A model generated the notes under the pieces. It was not told the DNA's origin. It did no database searches and worked only from the letters and a program-made list of their open reading frames with translations. Source: JANRLJ01 sp034437895 (lineage in GTDB: Bacteria > Chloroflexota > Anaerolineae > Aggregatilineales > Phototrophicaceae). From it: DNA of 14,530 nt. Both the position numbers and the translations under genes were made by a program. This document shows, in pieces, positions 1 through 6,328 of the stretch (positions within the stretch are counted from its first letter, which is position 1; the number at the start of each line of letters is the position of its first letter). The stretch is taken from positions 1 to 14,530 of the forward strand of contig DAOTTO010000229.1 of NCBI GenBank assembly GCA_034437895.1, written 5' to 3'.

Positions 1-1
1 T

Positions 2-106
2 TTACCCCACCCCTAAATCCCCTCCCCATTGCATGGAGAGGGGACTTCAAGATGCGTTTTTCTCCCCCTCTCCAAGTATTGGAGAGGGGGCCGGGGGGTG
101 AGGTAA
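2..106. repeat. Palindromic intergenic element with terminal inverted repeats (MITE/REP-like)
   Basis: The ends are imperfect inverted repeats: TTACCCCACCCC at 2-13 and GGGGTGAGGTAA at 95-106 pair with one mismatch. Inside are two C/G-rich hairpins. The first pairs 19-28 with 34-43 (one mismatch). The second pairs 64-75 with 79-90, a perfect 12-bp stem with a 3-nt loop. No open reading frame lies inside. From memory, C-rich/G-rich elements of this look recur in intergenic regions of Chloroflexota and other environmental genomes; I cannot count copies here. It ends 45 nt before the padR start and could supply or block promoter sequence for that gene. Confidence 0.7.
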
Positions 107-151
107 GCGAAAGTCCTGAGCATAAGCAGCAATAAGTGGAGCGAATTCTCG

Positions 152-700
152 ATGTCTTTACAACATGCCATTCTAGGGATTCTCCAAAATGAGCCGATGA
201 CGGGTTATGACCTTAAAACAAAATGCTTCGACGGCACGATTGCCCATTTTTGGCCGGCAGATCAGGCGCAAATTTATCGCACCTTAGATAAATTGGCGGA
301 AGACGGATTTTTGAACTATCAAATCACTTATCAGGAAGGAAAACCCAATCGCAAAGTTTATCGGATTACGCCTGATGGTGAAAATGAACTGAGTCGTTGG
401 TTATTAACTCCTCAAGCCATCACGGTTTATCGTGAGCCTTTTTTAATTCAACTCTTCTTTGCGAACAAACTCGCTAATGATACCCTGCTACAATTGCTCG
501 AAGCGCAAGCAAACTTACACCAAGCGCGATTGTCGCATTATCAACATATTCCGCTTCCGCCTTTAGGCAATGTAAAAGCAAATCGTGATCTGACGCTGCA
601 ACGCCTGACGCTGGAATTGGGTATAAAATTAGAACAGGCTCATCTGGAATGGATTGCTTTATCGAAAGAGGTGATCCGCAATCTGGAGGAAAATGAATGA
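152..700 (+). CDS. PadR family transcriptional regulator
   Basis: A 182-residue cytoplasmic DNA-binding repressor of the PadR family. The N-terminal winged helix (about residues 1-86) carries the family signature: SLQHAILGIL, then MTGYDLK, then QIYRTLDKLAEDGFL, and the wing GKPNRKVYRITPDG. Residues about 92-178 form the helical C-terminal (Vir_act_alpha_C-type) dimerisation region, so this is the longer PadR subclass. The ATG at 152 has a weak purine-rich stretch (gtggagcg) upstream. Its stop overlaps the next start as ATGA (697-700), so it is translationally coupled to the ABC ATPase and probably controls that operon. PadR proteins usually repress their own operon in response to small phenolic or drug-like ligands; the ligand here cannot be read from the sequence. 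No convincing sigma70 promoter is visible between the repeat element and the gene. Confidence 0.9.
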   Translation: MSLQHAILGILQNEPMTGYDLKTKCFDGTIAHFWPADQAQIYRTLDKLAEDGFLNYQITYQEGKPNRKVYRITPDGENELSRWLLTPQAITVYREPFLIQLFFANKLANDTLLQLLEAQANLHQARLSHYQHIPLPPLGNVKANRDLTLQRLTLELGIKLEQAHLEWIALSKEVIRNLEENE

Positions 701-1776
701 CCGCGATTACGGTTGAACATGTCAGTAAACACTTCTCTAAGTCAGATGGGCAGATCGCCGCTGTCGCTGCGGTTGATGATATCTCGCTGAAGCTGAATTC
801 CGGCGATGTGCTGGCGATTTTGGGGCCATCAGGCTGCGGCAAGTCCACCTTGCTCCGTTTAATCGCCGGATTGATTCAACCGGACAGCGGACGCATCTTG
901 TATGATAACTTGCCCTTAAGCGAAGTCCCGCTGCAAAATCGCGGCGTGGGGTTTGTGTTCCAAGAAGGCGCATTGATGCCGCATTGGGAAACAGGGCGCT
1001 CGGTAGGCTTTTTTTTGAGCCTTCGCAAACGCGAATATGAAGTGCCGGAGCGCATCGCACGTATTTCTAAGATCACTGGCATCGGCTTAGATAAGCTGTT
1101 AGATCGCCGTCCACGTCAGCTTTCCGGCGGTGAGCAGCAGCGCGTCTCCATCGCACGAGCGCTCACCCGCGATTTGAAGGTGCTGCTTTTTGATGAGCCT
1201 TTTTCAAATCTGGATGCCAAATTACGCGGTGAAGCACGACTCGAATTAAAACGCTTGTTGAACGAATTCCCCGTCACATCTATTTATGTCACCCATGACC
1301 AAACCGAGGCGATTGCACTTTCGCACCGAATCGGGGTGATGCGGGCAGGCAAGTTTGAGCAAATCGGCACGTATCAACAGCTTTATGAAAGCCCGATCAA
1401 TCTGTTTGTGGCGACCTTCATTGGAACACCGATGATGAATATCTTTCCGGGCGAAATCCGTGATGGGCGGTGGTACGGAGAAAATTTCGGCGGCTATTCC
1501 CTGCGCGGCGACTTGGCGAATGGCACGAAGGTCACGTTAGGGATTCGCCCTAAGCATATCCATTTGCAGGATGGCGGAACGCCGGGTGTTGTGGATACGA
1601 TTACGCCCTTTTTAGCGGAGCGCTTTAAATTAGTCGAAGTTTGGCTGGCAGGGGAACGCTGGTCATTGGCGCTGCCCTTAGACGCACCTATCGAAATGGG
1701 CAGCACCATTTACTGTGTAATTGAGGATCAAGAAGCGCTGTATTTTGACACCGTGAGGGAAAAACGGATTGGCTAA
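697..1776 (+). CDS. ABC transporter ATP-binding protein, MalK/UgpC-like with C-terminal TOBE-type region
   Basis: A 359-residue cytoplasmic ATPase subunit of an ABC importer. All nucleotide-binding elements are present: Walker A GPSGCGKST (43-51), Q-loop Gln89, signature LSGGEQQ (142-148), Walker B VLLFDEP (162-168), D-loop SNLDAKLR (170-177) and switch His200 (VTHDQTEA). Residues about 240-355 are a beta-rich TOBE/MalK-type regulatory region (TLGIRPKHIHL), which places it with CUT1 sugar or polyamine/iron-type importers rather than PadR-linked drug exporters. After the Q-loop the sequence is EGALMPHW rather than the common YALYPHM type, so it may serve a divergent permease. The start is fixed by GGAGGA at 685-690 and the ATGA overlap with padR. 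No permease or binding-protein gene is adjacent, so it either serves permeases elsewhere or is a shared ATPase. Substrate unknown. Confidence 0.9.
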   Translation: MTAITVEHVSKHFSKSDGQIAAVAAVDDISLKLNSGDVLAILGPSGCGKSTLLRLIAGLIQPDSGRILYDNLPLSEVPLQNRGVGFVFQEGALMPHWETGRSVGFFLSLRKREYEVPERIARISKITGIGLDKLLDRRPRQLSGGEQQRVSIARALTRDLKVLLFDEPFSNLDAKLRGEARLELKRLLNEFPVTSIYVTHDQTEAIALSHRIGVMRAGKFEQIGTYQQLYESPINLFVATFIGTPMMNIFPGEIRDGRWYGENFGGYSLRGDLANGTKVTLGIRPKHIHLQDGGTPGVVDTITPFLAERFKLVEVWLAGERWSLALPLDAPIEMGSTIYCVIEDQEALYFDTVREKRIG

Positions 1777-1779
1777 CCG

Positions 1780-2376
1780 CTACTGCTCAAAAGTAACGAG
1801 ATCGGCTAGACTTTCCAATATCGAAGGCCCAATCCCGCTGACTTCATCCAAAGCTGCCAGATTAGCAAAAGAACCATTGGCCTCACGGAAATCAATAATG
1901 GCCTGGGCAAGCGCGGGGCCGACACCCGGAAGCGTCGTTAATTCTTCCAGAGTCGCATTGTTGACGTTTATAACGCTACCGCCACTCGGTGTGGCAACTA
2001 CCTGCTCGGATTCGTCGGTATCATTGACAGAAAAAACGTGAATCTGATCGCCGTCGCGCAACACGGCAACCGGATTAAGGCGCTCTAAATCCGCATCATC
2101 TGTAAAGCCGCCAGCGACATCTACCGCATCTTGAACGCGGCTGCCTTCTGGCAGTTCAGCCGTCGTTTCTGGATTGATGACCGCCCCCGTGATGTAGACT
2201 AGAATAGGTGCAGGTGTGGCGGAAGGCAGCGCAGTCGCGGTGGGCAGCGGCGGATTAACGACGATCTGCACGGGTTCTGGACGGGTGGTGAGCAGCAAAA
2301 CCGCGCCACCAACAATCGCCAGCAGGACGATGATAAAAGCGATGATGACATTGCGTGATGAAGGTTGAGGCTCCAT
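1780..2376 (-). CDS. comEA: ComEA-like membrane-anchored helix-hairpin-helix protein with SLBB domain
   Basis: A 198-residue protein laid out as in ComEA of monoderm bacteria. A single N-terminal membrane anchor (about 9-30) is followed by a short Pro/Thr/Ala linker (41-57), an SLBB-type domain (about 58-116, ILVYITGAVINPE ... DGDQIHVF) and a C-terminal helix-hairpin-helix pair (about 136-197). The pair contains LPGVGPALAQAI (149-160) and VSGIGPSILESL (179-190), the nonspecific DNA-backbone-binding hairpins. In known ComEA the domain sits outside the membrane and binds incoming dsDNA during transformation; here that role is inferred from homology, since no comEC or pilus gene is in the window. 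The ATG at 2376 is preceded by AGAGGGG, a good ribosome binding site. It is convergent with the ABC ATPase gene with only 3 nt between the stops. Other HhH repeat proteins are possible, but the anchor plus SLBB favours ComEA. Confidence 0.85.
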   Translation of the reverse strand: MEPQPSSRNVIIAFIIVLLAIVGGAVLLLTTRPEPVQIVVNPPLPTATALPSATPAPILVYITGAVINPETTAELPEGSRVQDAVDVAGGFTDDADLERLNPVAVLRDGDQIHVFSVNDTDESEQVVATPSGGSVINVNNATLEELTTLPGVGPALAQAIIDFREANGSFANLAALDEVSGIGPSILESLADLVTFEQ

Positions 2377-2479
2377 AGTTCCCCTCTAAATATCTTTGAT
2401 GAGTTTGCAATTGTGCTTACTAACAAGCATATCTGAGATTTCTAAAGTAGGCTAATTTTTGCGTTAAAGAGACTTGATC

Positions 2480-2508
2480 TTGATGTCCTTTCCACAAGAC
2501 ACTATAGT
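2480..2508 (+). promoter_or_regulatory. sigma70-like promoter of trmB
   Basis: TTGATG (2480-2485) and TATAGT (2503-2508) are separated by exactly 17 bp. A start near 2515 would leave a leader of about 26 nt before the trmB ATG at 2541. That leader contains no Shine-Dalgarno-like sequence. Confidence 0.6.
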
Positions 2509-2540
2509 AAAAAAGTTAACCACAGTTTTAAAGTCCAATC

Positions 2541-3548
2541 ATGCAAAATCAACCCTTACGTAAATTAAGCAGTTTAACCCTCCCTTGGCCTGCCGATTGG
2601 GGCGCGTTGTTCGGCGAATCGCGCCCGCTGATTCTGGAAATAGGCTTCGGCTATGGACATTTTTTAGAGCATCTTTCTAAACAAAACCCAGAAGCCAATC
2701 TTGTTGGCATCGAGATCAGCAATGAATGTCTGATGAAAGTAGAAAACGCCATCCCGCGCAAAGGCTTAAATAACGTCCGTGTGATTTACTCCCGCGCAGA
2801 AACCGCCCTCCATCATCTATTCGAGCCGGAAACAATCAGCCAGATTCATATTAACTTTCCTGACCCTTGGTTCAAAATACGCCATGTCGGGCGGCGTTTG
2901 ATGCAGCGTGATACGCTCGACGCGATGGTTAATCGCTTGAGTCCGAGCGGGATGCTTTATCTCGCAACGGACATCCTTGATTATGCCGAAATGAGCGCCG
3001 AACTGCTGGCGGCAACACCGGGATTATCCAATACGCTGGCTACGCCTTGGGAAAACGCCATGCCGGGGCGCGTCATCACCAAATATGAGCGCAAAGCCCA
3101 AATCGCAGGACGCGCCTGTTATTATTTTGCCTATCAGCGCAATGACACTCCCGCACCGTTCATCCCCGTCACAAAGGAACTAGACATGCCGCATATCGTC
3201 CTGAAAACGTTGCTCACGCCGGATGAGATAACCGCCCGTTTCAGCGAATCCGAACAAACGCAAAACGACACCAGTATCCATTTTTTGTATGCCTATCGTG
3301 GCGTTAAAACGGTTCTTTTCGAGGCGTATATCCGTGAGCCGACCATCGACCAGCGTTTGGCGCTGGTTTTGGTCGAAAGGGAAGAACATCCCGGTGAATA
3401 TACGCTTAAATTGAGTTCGCTCGGTAATCCGCGCCCGACGGATGGGGTACATCAGGCCGTGGGGCTGCTGGCAAATTGGGTCGTCGGGCTGCATCCTGAC
3501 GCAGCGATTCTCCAGAGCAAAGTACGAATTTTTACCGAATCGGCTTAA
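2541..3548 (+). CDS. trmB: tRNA (guanine-N7-)-methyltransferase TrmB with long C-terminal extension
   Basis: A SAM-dependent methyltransferase that makes m7G at position 46 of tRNA. The Rossmann SAM site is LILEIGFGYGHFL (30-42) with acidic motif VGIEIS (55-60). The family hallmark is INFPDPWFKIRHVGRRL (104-120), matching the usual FPDPWPKKRHxKRR pattern. The catalytic domain ends near residue 200, where most bacterial TrmB proteins end at about 210-240 residues; this one has 335. Residues 216-335 form an extra domain I do not recognise. From memory, Aquifex-type TrmB also has a C-terminal extension; whether this one is related is unknown. The extension begins at Met216 (3186), which has AAAGGA 7 nt upstream (3173-3178), so a separate short product is conceivable. 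The gene has its own promoter but no visible ribosome binding site. Its stop overlaps that of the convergent lipoprotein gene. Confidence 0.9.
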   Translation: MQNQPLRKLSSLTLPWPADWGALFGESRPLILEIGFGYGHFLEHLSKQNPEANLVGIEISNECLMKVENAIPRKGLNNVRVIYSRAETALHHLFEPETISQIHINFPDPWFKIRHVGRRLMQRDTLDAMVNRLSPSGMLYLATDILDYAEMSAELLAATPGLSNTLATPWENAMPGRVITKYERKAQIAGRACYYFAYQRNDTPAPFIPVTKELDMPHIVLKTLLTPDEITARFSESEQTQNDTSIHFLYAYRGVKTVLFEAYIREPTIDQRLALVLVEREEHPGEYTLKLSSLGNPRPTDGVHQAVGLLANWVVGLHPDAAILQSKVRIFTESA

Positions 3549-4222
3549 TCAGCGGGTTGTGTGGATTCAGGCGTGACTTCTGCGGTGGCCTCGGCGGTGA
3601 TTTCTGGCAGTGGGGTCGGATTTACGCCAATTCCAAGCTCAGCTAGAAGATCGCGCAGTTGTTCCAGCAGCGAGGGCGGGACAATTTCAAACGTCCCTGT
3701 TTGCTGGCATAGATCAGCCTGAGCAGCGGTTGCCGCCGTTAATTCCCAGTCGTAAACCCCCGCGCCGGGCAGTCCTTTTACATCCAGCGAAGCCATGATC
3801 TGCCGTCCGCCGGGAATCTGCACCTCAAAAGATTCGTCATTATCTCGATTGGTGAACAGCAGTCGCATTGAAATCTCAGGTCGCGTTGTTTCCACCACAA
3901 TCAGCAGCAGTGTCCCATAATTGTAAATTTGCGCCGGCAGAACGCTGGCGCAAATGTCTTCCAGACTGAATGTAGGGGTAATCGTCGGTGTGGATGTTGC
4001 GGAAGGGATTGGTGTTTCTGTAGATGTGGGGGTGGGTGTCCATGAAGGCGGCAAGGTAGGACGTGTCTGTATGGCAGATGTAGGCAGCCCCGAAATGATA
4101 GTTGGGGGAAGGGGCGTATTTGTTGGCTGGGGAGTCGCCGCACAAGCGCCGACAATTATGGATACACATAATAAAACAAGCCCGATGAGGGGCTTATTAC
4201 CGTAGTGTTGCAACGAAGACAC
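3545..4222 (-). CDS. Putative lipoprotein with Pro/Thr-rich linker, function unknown
   Basis: I prefer the GTG at 4222 (225 residues): GGTGGGA lies 6 nt upstream and it gives a compact signal sequence. A GTG at 4267 would add 15 residues and overlap plsY, but its AGGGG sits only 3 nt from the start codon. From 4222 the layout is n-region MSSLQHYGNKP, hydrophobic core (about 12-24) and lipobox VGAC with Cys27, indicating lipidation. Residues 28-84 are a Pro/Thr/Ser-rich stalk. Residues about 85-182 are a small globular domain with two Cys (91, 172) that could form a disulfide, then a helix (about 184-199) and a Glu/Ala/Thr/Ser/Pro tail. I do not recognise the domain. It is downstream of plsY in the same direction and likely cotranscribed. 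The tail resembles the low-complexity tail of CoxB. Confidence 0.75.
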   Translation of the reverse strand: MSSLQHYGNKPLIGLVLLCVSIIVGACAATPQPTNTPLPPTIISGLPTSAIQTRPTLPPSWTPTPTSTETPIPSATSTPTITPTFSLEDICASVLPAQIYNYGTLLLIVVETTRPEISMRLLFTNRDNDESFEVQIPGGRQIMASLDVKGLPGAGVYDWELTAATAAQADLCQQTGTFEIVPPSLLEQLRDLLAELGIGVNPTPLPEITAEATAEVTPESTQPAD

Positions 4223-4259
4223 AAAATATCCCACCGCAACATTAGCTTTGTAAACGTTC

Positions 4260-4901
4260 CTAAGCACGATCCCCTAAGCGGCGCTCTGTCCCGCTAAGTA
4301 GGCGTTGGATATTGTCCTTAAAACGATACATGAGGAGCGCAACGACACTCAGTGAGTAAAATGTAAATTCCGCCGCCATCCGCTGCTGCAAAATCAACAC
4401 GATGATCCATGCCATCGCAATTGCAAAGGTCGTCAGAACACCCAATGAAACATAACGGGTACGGGCGATAATTAAGCCGCCCAAAAGCGCGGTAGCCACC
4501 ACCACATAAATCGGCGCGATAATAATGAGTGTACCGAGTGCAGTTGCCGCGCCCTTGCCCCCGCGCAGTGTTCCGGTTAAAAGAGTGGCGAAGAGCGACC
4601 AGTTATGCCCGATAATGACGGCGACACCGGCAATCGTGGTAGAGGCGGCTATACTTCCAGCAGGCATAATCTGCCGTGCGATAAGAATAGCCATAATACC
4701 TTTTGCCGAATCACAAAACCAGACAAAAAGGCCCCATCCGGTGCCAAGGGTGCGGCCTACATTCGTCGCGCCCATATTGCCACTGCCGACAGCAAAAATA
4801 TCAATATTTTTCATACGTCCAACTAAATAAGCCGTTGGCACAGAACCTAACAAATAACTAATTATGACGACCAGAAGCGCATCAAGGTGGTATTCATTCA
4901 T
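4260..4901 (-). CDS. plsY: Acyl-phosphate:glycerol-3-phosphate acyltransferase PlsY
   Basis: A polytopic inner-membrane enzyme (213 residues, typical length) that moves an acyl group from acyl-phosphate, made by PlsX, to glycerol-3-phosphate, giving lysophosphatidate, the first step of membrane phospholipid synthesis. The conserved loops are present: SYLLGSVPTAYLVGR (15-29), GSGNMGATNVGR (39-50), GHNWSLF (98-104) with RGGKGAATALG (113-123), and the C-terminal RFKDNIQRLLSGTE (193-206). Several hydrophobic segments fit the family's membrane topology. The ATG at 4901 is not preceded by a Shine-Dalgarno sequence. A promoter with 17-bp spacing lies upstream at 4948-4976 and predicts a leader of about 40 nt. 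plsX is not in the window. The downstream lipoprotein gene follows closely and is probably in the same transcript. Confidence 0.95.
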   Translation of the reverse strand: MNEYHLDALLVVIISYLLGSVPTAYLVGRMKNIDIFAVGSGNMGATNVGRTLGTGWGLFVWFCDSAKGIMAILIARQIMPAGSIAASTTIAGVAVIIGHNWSLFATLLTGTLRGGKGAATALGTLIIIAPIYVVVATALLGGLIIARTRYVSLGVLTTFAIAMAWIIVLILQQRMAAEFTFYSLSVVALLMYRFKDNIQRLLSGTERRLGDRA

Positions 4902-4947
4902 TTATTTTTAACGACGGATTTACTTCGCCGTTTTGACCTCTTTCTGA

Positions 4948-4976
4948 TCTATAGATTGGCTTTACAATTAATACAA
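4948..4976 (-). promoter_or_regulatory. sigma70-like promoter of plsY
   Basis: Read on the minus strand, TTGTAT (4976-4971) and TATAGA (4953-4948) are spaced by 17 bp. The start would fall near 4941, about 40 nt before the plsY ATG. Confidence 0.55.
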
Positions 4977-5118
4977 CACGCAACACCCAACAGATGTTAC
5001 GCAATTGGGGTAAAATGCTAGAACACCTCTAATGTTAACCCGGTTTTAAATAAAATGGGTAAAGAAATTAAATTTTGTCGGCAGGATTTATATTTGTCAT
5101 TTTCCGACTAGGGCAATC

Positions 5119-5136
5119 GTGCTAGAATGCACGTCA
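5119..5136 (+). promoter_or_regulatory. Extended -10 promoter giving a probable leaderless mRNA
   Basis: TGCTAGAAT fits an extended -10 (TGn plus hexamer TAGAAT at 5123-5128). The -35 region (TTTCCG at 5101-5106, 16-bp spacer) is weak, as is usual with an extended -10. Transcription would start 7-8 nt downstream, at 5135-5136, which is the A of the ATG at 5136. A weaker look-alike, TGCTAGAAC, lies at 5017-5025. Confidence 0.5.
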
Positions 5137-6296
5137 TGAAGACAAAACTGATTTTATGCTTGTGTCTTATCGTGCTTCTTTTGCCTATTTCTGGTGTACT
5201 CCATGCTCAGGATGCCACTAGCGATTTAATCAACCAAATCAACAGCCTACGCGCTGGCTTAGGGCTTGCCCCTTATGGCCTCAATGGTGCATTGAGCGCC
5301 GCTGCTCAAAATCATGCAAGTTGGATGGCAAATACGGGCGAGGTCAGCCATACCGAAACCGATGGCTCGACTCCTAGTTCTCGTGCGGTGGCGGCGGGTT
5401 ATAATTCCAGCTTCGTCAGCGAAAATATTTACATGGGGACGATGGCAACCGCCGATACCGCATGGGCGTGGTGGCTCAACTCCGCTATTCATTATCGCGG
5501 CATCACCAATCCAAGTTATACCGAAGTCGGCATCGGCGCGGCGACAGGTATCGGCGGCACAGCTTATGTCTTGGTATTTGGGAATCCAGCCGGCTACCAG
5601 CCACCACCATCAGCCGCCAATAATGGCGCAAATGGAGAGGCCGCAGCGCCCCCCTCGTTTGTGGTCGGCTTAGATAGCTATGGCAATATCATGCACGAAA
5701 TCCAGCCGGGACAAACCCTTGGCGATATCGCGCTGATTTATGGCTACACTTGGGACGATATTCCGACGATGCTGGCTTTAAACAACTTAGGCGATGTCGA
5801 TGTCCGCGAACTGGAAATTGGCGCTGTTTTTCTCGTGCCTCCATACTCAGGTACCTATACACCCACGCCAATGCAGGAAGGCACGCCTGCTCCACAAGCG
5901 GAGGTCAGCCAAGCCACGCCTGCCGCTGATGTTACCCAAACACTGGATGTATCTGCGATCTTGACCAGCGAAACGGTGCTGTTTTTTACGCCGACTGCCG
6001 CTACACCTGCGCCTGAATCCACTTTGGAAGCAACCGCCGCAGCCGTACTTGAATCCGGCCAAAATTCAGGACAGCTTACGCCTAGCTGGACGGTTGCAAC
6101 TGTTACACCGACAGCGGCTTCGGTGGCGGCAGTTTCGGGAAACACGAAGGTTTCAGATCAATCGGGTGCGGCTGCATCCACGCCTGTTCAGATCATCGTG
6201 AAACGGCAAACCTCGCCGCTGCTTATCGCGGCGGTGGTGCTTCAGGTGGTACTTCTGCTCATCGCAGGCGCGGAGTTTTTGCGGCGGCGGCGTTAA
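5136..6296 (+). CDS. Secreted CAP (SCP) domain protein with LysM domain and C-terminal membrane anchor
   Basis: From the ATG at 5136 the protein has 386 residues and begins with a clean signal peptide (MKTKLILCLCLIVLLLPISG, probable cut near HAQ-DA). The ATG at 5127 adds only MHV and overlaps the -10 element, so I reject it. Residues about 30-150 are a CAP domain: NQINSLRAGLGLAPY, the His region AAAQNHASWMA, SHTETDG, SENIYMG, and the later IHYRGITN. Residues about 186-235 are LysM-like (HEIQPGQTLGDIALIYGYTW ... LNNL ... GAVFLVPPY), implying peptidoglycan attachment. A Thr/Pro/Ala/Glu-rich stalk (about 240-360) leads to a C-terminal hydrophobic segment ending in RRRR, which would anchor the protein to the membrane. 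Bacterial CAP proteins of this kind are mostly uncharacterised wall proteins, often linked to sporulation or envelope functions. No Shine-Dalgarno is visible. It is divergent from plsY. Confidence 0.85.
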   Translation: MKTKLILCLCLIVLLLPISGVLHAQDATSDLINQINSLRAGLGLAPYGLNGALSAAAQNHASWMANTGEVSHTETDGSTPSSRAVAAGYNSSFVSENIYMGTMATADTAWAWWLNSAIHYRGITNPSYTEVGIGAATGIGGTAYVLVFGNPAGYQPPPSAANNGANGEAAAPPSFVVGLDSYGNIMHEIQPGQTLGDIALIYGYTWDDIPTMLALNNLGDVDVRELEIGAVFLVPPYSGTYTPTPMQEGTPAPQAEVSQATPAADVTQTLDVSAILTSETVLFFTPTAATPAPESTLEATAAAVLESGQNSGQLTPSWTVATVTPTAASVAAVSGNTKVSDQSGAAASTPVQIIVKRQTSPLLIAAVVLQVVLLLIAGAEFLRRRR

Positions 6297-6328
6297 GTTA
6301 CACTACAAAGTGGCTAACGCTGCTCACT

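Noticed and set aside
1769..2041. 90-codon open frame on the plus strand
   Set aside because: Lies antisense to the HhH part of the ComEA-like gene; composition is a shadow of that gene.
4223..4267. GTG-initiated extension of the lipoprotein overlapping plsY
   Set aside because: Less likely because the GTG at 4222 has better spacing from GGTGGGA and gives a standard lipoprotein signal; not fully excluded.
5038..5060. ACCC..TTTTA..TAAAA.GGGT dyad as an operator between plsY and the CAP gene
   Set aside because: Interrupted, A/T-rich dyad of a kind common by chance in such gaps.
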